Assembly (NCBI GenBank): GCA_028571685.1
Contig: CM053144.1
Location: 97,804,171 to 97,868,170, forward strand
Direction of reading: 5' to 3'
DNA: 64,000 nucleotides
Origin: Heterohyrax brucei
Taxonomy: Eukaryota; Chordata; Mammalia; Hyracoidea; Procaviidae
Below are positions 22,195-33,212 of this stretch, piece after piece; positions within the stretch are counted from its first letter, which is position 1; the number at the start of each line of letters is the position of its first letter. Position numbers and translations under genes: made by a program. The notes under the pieces were generated by a model. It had not been told where the DNA came from, did not search any database, and was given only the letters and a program-made list of their open reading frames with translations.

Positions 22195-22352
22195 GGAAGA
22201 GGTCTCTGTCTGGTACCATTAACTCACCTGTCTGTTGACTGAAAAGATAGAGGTTGCAGACCACCCAGAAGCACTTTGGAAGAAAGACCTGACAATCTCC
22301 TTCCAATAATTGCCATTGAAAGGAGAAAAGTTCTACACTGATACACAACAAC
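22195..22352 (+). mobile_element. AfroSINE-type SINE, longer subfamily, diverged
   Basis: The central segment (agacctgacaatctccttcc, then aataattgccattgaaa) and gttctacactgatacacaac match the longer subfamily at 2543-2748 and 42688-42862. The tRNA-like head is poor and the 3' end is missing. Confidence 0.7.
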
Positions 22353-22682
22353 TATTTTTGCTTTTTGTTCTTGTTGTTTTTCCTGTCTAAAATTAACAAG
22401 GTTGGCTAGCTGATAGTGGATGGGGCCATGTGATTAGTTCTGGCTAAAGAATCGAGATCTCTCATTTTTCAACGATCAAGCAGATCCATTGAAAAATACC
22501 AAGGAAAGGAAGGGTGGAGTAAGTGACTGAGAGTGGCTGTGCTCTGGACCTTCACAGAGGGTAGAAGGGCTTGTAAGTTTCAATCAAGTGAGAAAATCAG
22601 AGAGAATTTGGGACTGGAAAATTCAGTTACTGATGGTCTTCTCTACTTTTCACCCTTTAACTTATTTCTACACACATGTAGA
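22353..22682. other. Unassigned
   Basis: The segment ggatggggccatgtgattag near 22420 looks like an old interspersed repeat, but I cannot name the family. Confidence 0.4.
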
Positions 22683-22852
22683 AACTCTAATGGTGCAGTG
22701 TTTAAGTGTTACGTCTATTAACCAAAAGGTTGGCAGTTCAAATCCACCAGGTGCTCCTTGGAAACTTTATGGGGAAGTTCTACTCTGTCCTATAGTGTCA
22801 TGATGAGTTGGAATCAACTCAACAGCTGTGGGTTTGGGTTTTGTATACCACA
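22683..22852 (+). mobile_element. AfroSINE-type SINE
   Basis: One of the better-conserved copies: tctaatggtgcagtgtttaa (A-box region), ggttggcagttcaaatccac (B-box), gttctactctgtcctatagt, gttggaatcaactcaacagc, and a T/G-rich tail. Confidence 0.9.
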
Positions 22853-23858
22853 GATTATACGCCCGGACCAATAAAGTTAGCTAAAGATACAGAATTTCCA
22901 AGGACACTCACTAGCTTTCTCTGATGCTCCAATAATACTTCCAGGTTACCCTGAAATCTTAACCACCCTGATAACCTTTCCTCTTACCATCTGGACTTGA
23001 GGCCTATTTATCTTTTTTTTTTTTTTCTTTTGACAATTCCTAAAAGATACTGACTTTGTTTTGATGTTTTGTTATGAATCCTAAAGCACTGGCTATTTGA
23101 CCAGAGCTCCAATTTGGCTATCTAAATGCCTAGGAAGTGAGAAAATTCTGACCCCTAGACAAAATATTAAAATTCCAAGGAGCTTTCTTATAACTTTCCT
23201 TAGAAAATAAGAATCATGAGGATTTAAGACATAATTTCATATAAGCTGGCTACAATCTGGTACCCATCCCTTTCTGTGGAGTATGAAAGCACGTGACTAG
23301 ACTGCTGTTACCTCCCCATTACTCTCCCCATTGTCCGTTATTTTCCAGCCACATAGCATTCTTTCTGTTTATAGACCACCCTAAAATCATTTCTTCCTCA
23401 GGGATTTTTCATCACTGTTCCTTCTGCTCAGTATGACCTTTCTCCAGGATTCCAAATACTTTTTTCTCTCTTATCATTTGCATCTCAGATAAAGGTCTCA
23501 AAAAATGACTCCACTTAAATTTGCTCCTTTGCTGATTATTCATATCCAATTATCCAGATGTACTTTCATTGCATTTGTTTCTAGTTTAAATTACCATATT
23601 CATTTTTCCATTCATGTTGTTATGATGCTAGAAGCTATTCCATCAGTATTTCAAACATCACCAAAGTCATTCATAGTATGTAGATTTCAGCAGAACTTCC
23701 AGAATAAGTCAGAATAAGAAGGACCTATCTACTTTCAAAAGAAAACAAAATCTTAGACAGTGAAAACATTATAGATAGCAGCAGAACACTGTCTGTCATA
23801 GTACTAGAAGATGAGCCCCTCAGGTTATAAAACACTCAAAGTATGACTGGGGAAGAGT
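22853..23858. other. No recognisable gene or repeat
   Basis: A T-run at about 23012-23027 and otherwise unassigned AT-rich sequence. A short frame at 23505-23717 (+) has no domain. Confidence 0.45.
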
Positions 23859-23859
23859 T

Positions 23860-24290
23860 GCCTCCTCAAAGTAGAGTTGACCTCAATGATGCATGGTATG
23901 TAAACACTGTGCAGGATCTGAATCTGAGGTCTCTCGTACTTCCAAGAAACCAGAGACAAACTCCAGAACCAGCGATCCAGATATACAGTTTATTTGTGGG
24001 GACATACATACAATGTATTAGGCCAGCAGCTAGACCCAGGCTGAGCTCCACTGTCACTTAATAAAAAAATAAATTTTGTATACCCTTCTGGTTGGAGGGC
24101 TAAGATAAGATCGATTGTTTTTTTCTCAAGCCCTTTGATTCCAGAATTCTCAGAGACTGTTTGTCCAGCCACGTGTTACTCTTCTTATTTATAAAACATA
24201 CCAGACCTTTATCCCTGGCCTGATATTTCAGCCCAGTTCATTCTGCTTTCATCTCCAGCAGGCTTTGAAAAGAACAAAACTGATGCCACT
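23860..24290 (-). mobile_element. LTR-like segment, possible solo LTR
   Basis: On the minus strand it has a TATAAA-like box (24188-24193), then about 195 bp downstream an AATAAA signal (23989-23994). After the signal comes a C/T/G-rich stretch (ctggttctggagtttgtctc) that resembles an R/U5 region. Ends and duplications could not be fixed. It could instead be an unrelated old repeat. Confidence 0.45.
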
Positions 24291-24725
24291 AGAAGGGGAT
24301 GTAGACAGCTAAACAGTATCACCCTACAATTTAGCTAGAGTAATGTGGTCAGGACCTTCATTTACTAATGTGGCAAGAAAAAAATGAGAACACACCTACT
24401 GCCATGAGGATGGCACAAGACCGAGCAACATTTCCTTTCATTATATGTCAAAATTAATTTGATGGCACCCAAATACAGCCACAACATTCCTTTGTTGCTC
24501 GTTTTTCTGTCACTTCCTTACTCTTCTTGTTTCCACATGAATGTCACTGAGCACTGATAAGTCATTTTACTTACCACTAAATCTGGAGGCCGAGAACAGT
24601 GTTTGGTAATTAGAATGTGTTTAAAAATGTTAGTTGAATGAATATATAGGAAAGGATTCAATCCTGGAAGAGCAGGAGCTATGGCTTGGGCCAGGCACAC
24701 CTCAGTCCTCAAATGTGCACTCATA
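24291..24725. other. No recognisable gene or repeat
   Basis: Unassigned. The minus-strand frame at 24518-24724 has no domain. Confidence 0.5.
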
Positions 24726-24884
24726 AAAACCTGCTGCTATTGAGTTGATTGCAATTCATAGTGACCATATAGGATAGAGCAGACCAGTGCCATTGTTTCC
24801 TAGGACTGCCTGGCAGATTTTAACTACCAACCTTTTGGTTAGCGGTTGTAGCACTTAACCACTATGCCACCATGGTTTCTCTCA
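24726..24884 (-). mobile_element. AfroSINE-type SINE
   Basis: Reverse-complement signature: ctgctattgagttgattgca, gtgaccatataggatagagc, ggcagattttaactaccaac and the complement of the head (cactatgccaccatggtttc). It lies just left of the RTE fragment. Confidence 0.88.
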
Positions 24885-24929
24885 TGCATACAGAATAAAG
24901 GAAAAATACTGTGGCTTGTGTCCAGCATA

Positions 24930-25666
24930 CCTTAGCCCTCAAAGTGACATCTATGCTTTTTAACACTTTAAAGAGGTCTTTTGTAGATTTGCCCAAGGCA
25001 ATATGTTGTTTGATTTCTTGACTGCTAATTCCATGGATACTGCTTATGAATTCAAGTAAAATGAAATTCCTGACAACCTCAATCTTTTCTCTATTTGTCG
25101 ATGATGCTTAATGGGCCAGTTGTGAGGATTTTCATTTTGTTTATGATGAAGTGTAATCTATACTGAGGGCTGTGGTCTTTGATCTTCATCAATACGTGCT
25201 TTAAGTCCTCTTGCCTTTACAAAATCAAAGCTTTTTCATTTATATATAGCAGGTTGTTAATGTCTTCCTCCAATACTGATGCTGGGTTCTTCTTCACATA
25301 GTCCAAATTATTTTCTCAGCATATAGATCGAATAAGTATGGTGAAAGGATACAACCTTGACACACACTTTTTCTGATTTTAAAACACTCTGTGTCCCCTT
25401 GTTCTGTTTGAACAACTGCCTCTTGGTCTATGCACAGGTCCTTCATGAGCACAATCAAGTGTTCTGGAATTCCTATTCTATGCAATGTCACCCATAATTT
25501 GTTATAAGCTATACAGTAAATGCCTTTGCGTACTCACAAAAACCCAAGCAACCGTCTTTTTGGCATTGTCTTCTTTCAGCCAAGATCCATCGGCATTAGC
25601 AGTGAATCCCTTGTTCCAAGTATTCTTCTGAATCCAGCATGAATTCACACACTTGCGTCTCAATTC
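24930..25666 (-). pseudogene. RTE-type reverse transcriptase, broken
   Basis: The frame 25491-25294 carries GIPEHLIVLMKDL, followed by QEAVVQTEQGDTE, VCQGCILSPYLF and LYAE. This is the RTE-clade motif block that precedes the catalytic YADD box. Just upstream, in a separate frame ending at 25502, are WNKGFTANADGSWLKEDN and KKTVAWVFV, also typical of the family. The region to the left, where the YADD box should follow, is degraded and not readable. The L1 ORF2 protein has a different arrangement here, so confusion with L1 is unlikely. Confidence 0.8.
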
Positions 25667-26059
25667 TGTCTCAGTTTTATACTGCTGCTTTAACAGAAAT
25701 ACCATGAGTGAAAGGCTTTTAAAAGAGAAATTTTGTTTTGTCGCAGTCCAGTAGGCTGAAAGTCCAAATTCAGGGTGTCAGCTCCAGAAGAATTCTTTCA
25801 ACGCTGGCTCCGGAGGCGATACGAAGTCCGCACATCTCTTCACTAGCTTCGTTCACTCATAGCTCAAGGTACTGCCTCAAGGCACGGAACAGTCTTAGAC
25901 AGTGAGTCTTGACCCACCGATGCAGCTGATCACAATCCACCTTATTAACATCACAGAGGCAGGATGTACAGCACGGAGGAACATCACAAAATACTAGGAA
26001 TCATGGCCTAGCTAACTTGCTACACACATGTTTGGGGGAACACAGTTCAGTCCATGACA
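25667..26059 (-). mobile_element. MaLR-like solo LTR inside the RTE fragment
   Basis: The plus-strand sequence begins tgtctcagttttatactgct and ends acagttcagtccatgaca, so the element has TG...CA ends on the minus strand. Internal blocks (agaaataccatgagtg, gtccaaattcagggtgtcag, cacagaggcaggatgtacag) match the LTR at 39248-39734 in the same order. Flanking pentamers (aattc and atttg) match only at three of five bases, so the duplication has decayed or the ends are slightly misplaced. Confidence 0.75.
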
Positions 26060-26639
26060 ATTTGTATTCCATAACAGCCTGAAGCTTTTTTTTTTTTTTG
26101 GCCAATGTTTTCAATGCAACTTGAACCTCTTTTTTCAGTGGCATTGTTTCTTGATCTTATGATATCTCCTGATCCTGATGGAACACAGACTACCTCTGTT
26201 TTGGTACAGTGGCTCCATATTCCTTCCATCTTCATTTGATGCTTCCTGTGTCATTCAATATTTTCCTCACAGAATCCTTCAAACGTACAACTTGAAGCGT
26301 GAATCTTTTCTTCAGTTCTTTTTCAACATTACTAATAAATATGTATAAGCTGATATTAATGACTTTGTTGTTTTATTGCAAAGAATTAAGATATTCAAAA
26401 ATTTGTTTGTCAGAACAAAGATTTTAGGGAAATAGAACTTCCTGAAATTGAATTTGAAAAGATTGCTCTTTATATGGTACTCATCTTTATTTATACTTTA
26501 CTTAAAACTTTTTTGTAAAATTAATTGTGAAAATGTAGCCTGGCAAACTGTACTGAAGTGGAAAACAAAAAGACATATAGTTTTTAACTGGATTTGACTA
26601 GACAGTAACGTGATTTTCTTTAATGTCTCCAAAAGAAAG

Positions 26640-26806
26640 CAAGATAAAACTCATTGCCAATGAGTTGATTCCTACTCATAATGACCCTTAAGGATGGAGT
26701 AGAACTGCCCCATAGAGTTTCTAAGGAGTGCCTAGTAGATTCAAACTGCCATCCTTTTGGTTAACAGCCTTAGAACTTAACTACTACGCCACTAGCACTA
26801 GCACTC
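26640..26806 (-). mobile_element. AfroSINE-type SINE
   Basis: Reverse-complement signature: cattgccaatgagttgattc, gtagaactgccccatagagt, gattcaaactgccatccttt, then ctacgccactagcactagca. An 'agcact' repeat lies at its right end. Confidence 0.88.
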
Positions 26807-29127
26807 AAAATAGTGCTTATGTAAGTGGTTATATAAGAGAGATAGCCAGGGTCCTCTCCAGTACATTCCCTGCTGACATCTTCAGGTCTCAGAACAAAGT
26901 ACCCTCCCTGCTGAAGCCTTTTGTTAGCAAGGTTAAAAGGTATGATTCTGAGCTAACCACTGCACATCCTCAATAAGTTGGGGGAGCAGCAGCATGATGC
27001 AGTAGGATGTTGGCAGAGTTACAAAGACACAATTAGGCATTTCAGACAGGGCTACTTAATACCTAGGAGAGGAATTTATCAGAGTACAGCCTACACTGAC
27101 TAAACAGCTAAGGGGACATTCTTGGCAGATATATTTCTGTTGGGCACATGCATAGGAAGAAAATGGCTAGATGACTGGAAATTCAAGTCCACAGAAGTTT
27201 TCATGGTTGCAACATATGAATAAGTCACAGCCTATTCCCGACAGCTAGACATGGAGATTGCATTCTTTTCATTTTATTTTTTTTTAATTTAAAAGCTTTT
27301 TTTTTTTTTTTCCAATTTACAAAAATTTAAGCCAACTTCAAAATAGTACTTAGGCAAGTGATGATTGTGCATCATGGTAAACAATATGATTTATCTTTTT
27401 CTGAGATAAATGGTTTACTCTCCACATAGAGAAAGATTCAGTGAAAGTTGTCTTTCTTACAACTAGCACTCCATTTGTTAACTGAAAAAGAGCTTGGCTC
27501 TCAGTTTTGCCTACTAGAAAGTCCCAGGCGAATGTATGTAAGGAACACTGATCATGACATCCAATGAACTAGCTTCTTATCTCATTAATTCCATGGACTT
27601 TTGCAGGTTTTCTACTCTATCAGAAAGCAGACCATTCCTGTGAAGTCTTTTGTAAGGACAAATGGCAAAAGGTGAAGAAGCAATTACCATCACTTGGGAA
27701 AAATTTTTAAGCATTCCCAGACTCAAAAAGTAATCTATTAAATAACACACGAATCCCCAAGGAACATTAACATCTGGTAAAAGCATGAATAGTAAGACAA
27801 AGACACAGCCTGTACACTTACCAGAACCAGGAAGATAGGGAGTGTGTCACAAGGCTGAGAGGAGATGATATGACAGGCTGACTAGCCAAAGGTTGAGCGC
27901 TCATAAGCTTTTCTGATATCTTATGACACATCTTGCTAATTTATCCACAAAATAAATCCAGATGAAGCATAGGTATGGCTTCTTGATGCTGAGGTGCTGA
28001 GTGCAGTTCCAGAGAAGAGGTTGGTGGCACCAAGCTGGCTGTTCTGCACGCATCCTGCCTCTACAATGACTTGCTGAGAAACAAACACTACGTGTTATTT
28101 TGGCTTTACACCTTCTTTCATGAAAATGAAAATCTCTTCGAATTTCTATTGGTTAATGAAGACAGGTATTAATACATGTCTTTAATAAAAGCGAAGAGGC
28201 GTAAAGTGGATTATACCTACATTTATTTTTCACCTCTAAGAGCAGACTTGTTCATAAGAAAATTAGAAGATTAGATTATATTATCACTAAATTCATTTCA
28301 ACTGTAATATAAACTTTAATATTATTTTTAATGTAACGTATTCTCTCACTGATCTTACCTGATGGCTGTATTCAATTTTATAGGAATTAGTAAGTGGTAA
28401 ATATTTGCAACTACATTGGATATGACTAATGGCCTAGCCCAAAATTGTTTCTGATGATTTTCCAGCAACAATAATTTTTCTTCATTTAGAGAAGAGATTT
28501 TCATCCAAATATTCATCCTCCAATTCATTATTGTCACTGTAATAAATTAGATTTAAAGCATTGCAATTGTTATTTTCGGGCAATCAGAGGAGGGACACAA
28601 TAGGAACATACCAAAAATATATAATTATAAAACACCTTATTACGCTCTCTAATGATACCAGTTTTTAGTCATTTTATAAAGGAAGAACTCTAAGAATTCC
28701 AAAATCTAGTATGACTGTATGAGTTGGAAAGGGAGCAAGACAAAATTAAAATACCATATTGGAATTTAGTACTACTTCACCTAAGGTGTCTGCAGTTGCT
28801 TATGTACTTTTAGAAAGCAATATCACCTTCATTATCTTTGGTTTGATATGGGTTTATCATCAGCCTTCACGTGCTGAATATACTCTTCAGATGTAACCAA
28901 ATAAAATAGAGTCTAGTAAAAGAAAATATATTTGAGGATCAAGAAAGGATATATCTTACATCCTCAAGTCTTCACAAGGGAATAATGAAACAGATTCCTA
29001 GACTACTGAATACCAAACTTATGAATAAATGTGTTCCTTGAAGTTAGATAAAAGGAGTTTTAGTTAATTTTATTTTTGTCAATTTGAGGAAAAAATAATG
29101 TTTTATTTGTGCATAGGCACCCTATTC

Positions 29128-29185
29128 TTATATATATGGATGTAAGTATCTATCTGTATATACATCTACATCTATATATAGATTA
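29128..29185. repeat. TA-rich simple repeat
   Basis: Runs of tatatat and tctatctgtatatacatc over about 60 bp. Confidence 0.7.
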
Positions 29186-29676
29186 CACATTGGTTCTACC
29201 AAAACAAAAGGCACAGAACACTTTTAGAGGCAGGATTTGACTATTAGCAAAAGAGATCACAAGAAGCATTTCATCATTTTAATGTACATTATGAATGGAT
29301 GGCTATCTTTTTATCACAGAGCTGTTTGAGCTGCTTATAGGAGTCTCTTCAGTTCTTCACATATGCTGTCAGCATGGTGCTCTGTTGGAAGGATTATTAT
29401 GACAGTCTTTTTTTTTTTTAACTCTACCCATCCACTGTTCTGGCTACTTGCAAACTTCAAATTCATGGCTTGTCATATTTCTAGGATGGACCAGACAATG
29501 GTGATTTTGAAAGAGAAGCAATGGTAGTAGGAAAGCAGAGGGATGTAGGAACTCCTCAATGCATTGAGAGAGTGGTGTCTAGAAGACTGAGGAGCTGCAC
29601 AGCTCTAGGTTTCTGCACTGAAGAAGCTTCTTGTCACATTTTCAGTAGGGTGCTGGGTGAGCGCAGCACAATAAAG

Positions 29677-29785
29677 TGCTGGTGCTCTGGTACTATATGG
29701 TGCTACATAGTACTGTGTGGTACTAAATGTGTATGGTACTATGTGGTACTAAACGCTGGTACTGTACTATATAACTACCAGTATT
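29677..29785 (+). repeat. Imperfect tandem repeat of a GGTACTA(TGT) motif
   Basis: Units such as ggtactatatggtgctac, tagtactgtgtggtactaaa and tggtactatgtggtacta recur with variable spacers of 8-20 bp. The repeat gives the overlapping frame 29521-29820 its Tyr/Val/Trp/Cys bias. Confidence 0.7.
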
Positions 29786-30204
29786 CTTATATTCTTTGTG
29801 AATATAAAGTACACCAATGAGCCTCATTTGGTTTTTACTGCAAGGCAACAGTAATGCATAAATAGAAGAATTGAAAAAAGCAGACAGTAACAAGCTGTCA
29901 TATATTTTTTGACAAAGAAGTACTTAACATGAAAGGGAAACATTTCAAAGCACATAGAAAATTACCTGAAAAACATTATTAGAACAAATAGTGATATTCA
30001 AGGTGGAAGAAATGCAAAGGTAAAAACAAAGCCCAAATTGCTTTTTGAAGTTTTTAATATGCCTCTGCAAGACAGAGTTGGAACAGTGAAGTAGAAATTG
30101 AAAAATTAAAAGCATCTGGGGGGGGGAAACAATTATAGTGGAGATTACAGTATGGTATCAAGAAGATCACCAAGAGATACGTGTGGTAACAGCAAAAAGA
30201 TGGA

Positions 30205-30640
30205 ATCAACCTGGGTGCTCAACAATGGATGACTGGGTGAGTGGGTAAATAAACTATGGTATATTCACATAATGGAATATTATGCAATAACAAAAAACAG
30301 TGATGAATTTGGGAAACATCTTGTAAGATGAAGGAATTAGGAAGGCATTATGCTAGGTGAAATTAGTCACTTACAAAAGGACAAATATCAAGCTGCCACA
30401 GAGATACATAAATGCACATCAATGTTCAACCAAATACTGTCCTCATTGGCAAAAAGAAGGGTGCCCAACAATGGATGAATGGCTAAACAAACTGTAGTAT
30501 ATTCAAACAATGGAATATTACACAATGATAAAGAGCAGTGATGAATTTAGGAAATATCTCACAACATGGAGGAATCTGGAAGACATTATACTGAGTGAAA
30601 TTAGTCACAGAAGGACAAATATTGTATAAGAACTCAAGAA
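30205..30640 (+). repeat. Tandemly repeated L1 ORF2 C-terminal segment (two copies)
   Basis: Both copies contain caacaatggatga, followed by tatggtatattcacataatgg or its variant, and then gacattat or gcattat and gtgaaattagtcac. The offset is 246 bp. It may be a local duplication or the abutting remains of two L1 insertions. Confidence 0.7.
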
Positions 30641-30918
30641 AAGATTTAAACACAGAAGAAAATAGTCTTTGATGGTTATGAGAGTGTGGAGAGAGGGGGG
30701 AGGGATATTTACCAATTTGATACTAGACAAGAATTATTTGGGGTGAAAGGAGGGACAACACAGTAGAGAAGCCAGCACAACAGGACTAAACCAAGATTTA
30801 AGAAGTTTTCTAATCAACATCTCAAGGGGCAGAGAAGCAGAGGCAGAGGCCTGCAGATCGTGATTTCAGGGAACATTAGGTCGACAGACATAACAAAGTT
30901 TATTAAGAAAATGTTCTG

Positions 30919-32083
30919 ATGCCAAACAACAGAGCAATGGATAGGTAAACTACACTATGTATACTCAATGGAACACTATGCAATGGTAAAGAACAACAGT
31001 GATTTTAGGAAACATCTCATAACCTGGTTTCAATTGGAGGACATTATGCTGTGTGAAAGTAGTCAGAGACAAAAGGACGAATATTGTGTGAAACCCCTAA
31101 GATAAGAACTGAAAAACAGCCTCATGCATACAAGAGTCTCTGATGGCTGCAAGGGTGGGAAGGGAGGGAGGGCAGGGGGGAGGGTTCGGATTAGGTAGTT
31201 GATAGAAATTTGGTTGGGTGAAATCTGTGACAGCATACATTAGACAGAAGATCAGTATTAACTGGACTTCAACTGATTAGTCCTCCCATCTTAACCCAAT
31301 ATTGCAAGGACAGAGTAGCTGGGGCGGGGGGCTGGGGACAATGCTCTCAGGGGAAATCAAGGCCAACTGGCACAACTAGCATTTTGCTAAGAGGGCCTTT
31401 TGCATCCCACATTGGTGAGTGGCGTCTGTGGTCTTAAAAGCTGCCAAGCTGCCATCTGAGGATACAGAAAATAATCCTCACTCAGCAGGAATAGATGATC
31501 ATCAAGGACCAAAATGACATGAGGGAAAGAGAACCCAGAAGACAGAGAGACCCACGTGAGTGGGTGACTACATTCACTTGTGACTGGAAGAACTGGATGG
31601 TGCCTGGCCACCGCCAGTGATAGCCACGATGGAGCTCACAAAGTTGAGTCTCACTGGCAATGCAAGAATAAAAAGGGGTGCACCTTGAGATCTCCACTAA
31701 AAGACTGCAATTGATGGTCCAGGAGTCTCAGGGTTCCCCTGGGAGCATGGCCACTGGCCCTGATGCTGCCCCTGTCCATAAATAATAATGGAGGTCAACT
31801 CTTCAGACAGGAATGGATTGGACTTGACTATTCAGAGTGAGCATATCACGTGTGCACTGTATGGTTCTATGCATCCATAGGATGTTGTTCTGTTGACCTC
31901 ATATTGAAGGTGGGGGAGTGGGTGGAGAGGAGGGGATAGGAGATTGTTCGGAGGATAACATATGCATGGAGTAGAGAGGAAGTGTGCTGTCACCAGGCTG
32001 GGAGAGCAGTAGGAGCTGCATATAGGTGGGCATACAAATATATATGGGAATGTACATTTACATTCAATCATAATAATAAAAAA
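30919..32083 (+). mobile_element. Nested younger L1, 5'-truncated, about 1.17 kb
   Basis: It starts in the ORF2 C-terminal region (aacaacagagcaatggatag) and carries the complete 3'UTR block also seen on the minus strand at 52965-53970. That block includes gctgccatctgaggatacag, gcaccttgagatctccacta and tgggaatgtacatttacatt. It ends in an A-rich tail (aataataaaaaaaag). Direct repeats at 30905-30918 and 32084-32097 (aagaaaatgttctg and aagaaaatattctg) form a 14-bp target-site duplication with one mismatch. Confidence 0.88.
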
Positions 32084-32770
32084 AAGAAAATATTCTGCAT
32101 CCCACTCTGGTGAGTGGTATCTGGGGGTCTTAAAAGATAGCAGGTGGCCATCTAAGAAGCATCAGTTGGTGTTGATCTGTCTGGAGCAAGAGAATGAAGG
32201 ACATCAAAGACAAGGAAAATATGAGCACATGAGAGAAAAAGGGCCATATAAACCAGAGACTAGCATGACACCCGAAGAACTAAATAGCACCAACCTCCTA
32301 CCAATGTCTCAACAAAAATTCTCTGATAGAGTATAAGAAATGTGGGGTACAGAACCCAAACTCTATTAAAAAGACCAGACTTGATAATGTGACAGACTGG
32401 ATGGCCCCTGGAAGATGTTATCCCCGGACTCTCTGTTAAGCCCAAAACTGAAACCATTCCCAAAGCCAATACCTCAGACAAAGACTGGACTGGACTGGTC
32501 TATAAGAAATAAACTGATACTGGTGAAGAGTGTGCTTCTTGGCTAAAGAAAATACACGAGACTAAATGGGGAGCTCCTTTCTGGAGACAAGATGAGAAGG
32601 CAGAGGGGGACTGGAGCTGGTTAAATGGATTTGGGAAATTTGAAGTGCTGTCAAAGTATGCAAAGAGCAACTAGAGTCACAAAACAAAGTTTGTGTAAGT
32701 TTTTATAGGAGAAACTGACTTGAATAGTAAACTTGAAGTAAACTTGAAGCACAATGAAAAATTTTAAATC

Positions 32771-33014
32771 AAAAAATACATTAGGTAGATATATGTAAAA
32801 AACTAGTAATTTAGTTTTTACTGTGAAGAAAGACCCCTTGGATTCTGTATAATGCAAATGACACTTAAAGTGACATTTATGATAAAGAAAGGAATAAAAT
32901 GACTAAATGATTTGCAACGAGATATAGCATGTATAGTACTGCATTACCCCTAGTAATAGGTTACTATTTTCTGTTCTAGAAGCAAAACATCAATCTCTCA
33001 TAAAAATTATAAAT
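32771..33014. other. No recognisable gene or repeat
   Basis: Short AT-rich spacer. Confidence 0.5.
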
Positions 33015-33017
33015 GGC

Positions 33018-33060
33018 AATAATGTATATATATATGTATATATATATATATATATATATG
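33018..33060. repeat. TA microsatellite
   Basis: Long alternating ta run with two tg interruptions, directly before a SINE. Confidence 0.9.
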
Positions 33061-33212
33061 AATAGCCTGGTAGTATAGTGGTTAACTGCTAACCAAAAGG
33101 TCTGCAGTTCAAATCTAAAAAGTTTTTGGAAACTCTACAAGGCCATTCTACTATGTCCTACAGGGTCACTACGAGTCTAAATGGACTTGTCAGTGATGAG
33201 TTTGTTTTTTTG
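33061..33212 (+). mobile_element. AfroSINE-type SINE
   Basis: Contains tagcctggtagtatagtggt (A-box region), ggtctgcagttcaaatctaa (B-box) and the body tctactatgtcctacagggt, and ends in a T-rich tail. Confidence 0.85.

Larger units (their letters stand above)
24925..26345 (-). mobile_element. RTE/BovB-like non-LTR retrotransposon fragment, split by an LTR
   Basis: Minus-strand sequence encodes remnants of an RTE-clade reverse transcriptase. The part at 24925-25660 covers the RT region from the motif before QGCILSP towards the C-terminus. The part at 26060-26345 lies upstream of it in the element. The two are separated by a MaLR-like LTR at 25667-26059. RTE elements of this type, including BovB, are known from afrotherians. 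The 5' and 3' ends are not visible. Confidence 0.8.
26807..30179. other. About 3.4 kb without a recognised gene or mobile element
   Basis: This is the longest stretch with no assigned repeat. It contains T-runs at about 27270-27310, a TA-rich microsatellite at 29128-29185 and a GGTACTA-type tandem stretch at 29677-29785. Frames at 27577-27786 (-), 28355-28537 (-) and 29521-29820 (+) lack any recognisable domain. It may be unique sequence or very old repeats. Confidence 0.5.
30180..32770 (+). mobile_element. Old L1 3' end with internal duplication and a nested L1
   Basis: ORF2 C-terminal sequence and the older-type 3'UTR run to an ending near aaacttgaagcacaatgaaa at about 32760. The ORF2 end occurs twice in tandem (30205-30396 and 30461-30640). 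The 3'UTR is interrupted between 30918 and 32098 by a younger L1. The older 3'UTR resumes with ggtgagtggtatctgggggt and continues to gtttttataggagaaactga. No coding frame is intact. Confidence 0.82.

Noticed and set aside
22683..22760. A-box and B-box like tRNA gene signature
   Set aside because: It is the tRNA-derived head of an AfroSINE, followed by the SINE body. It does not fold into a complete cloverleaf with anticodon and acceptor arms that I can see. The same applies to the other SINE heads.
31387..31697. Overlapping minus-strand frames
   Set aside because: Antisense to an L1 3'UTR; the same frames arise at 53263-53668 in the other orientation.
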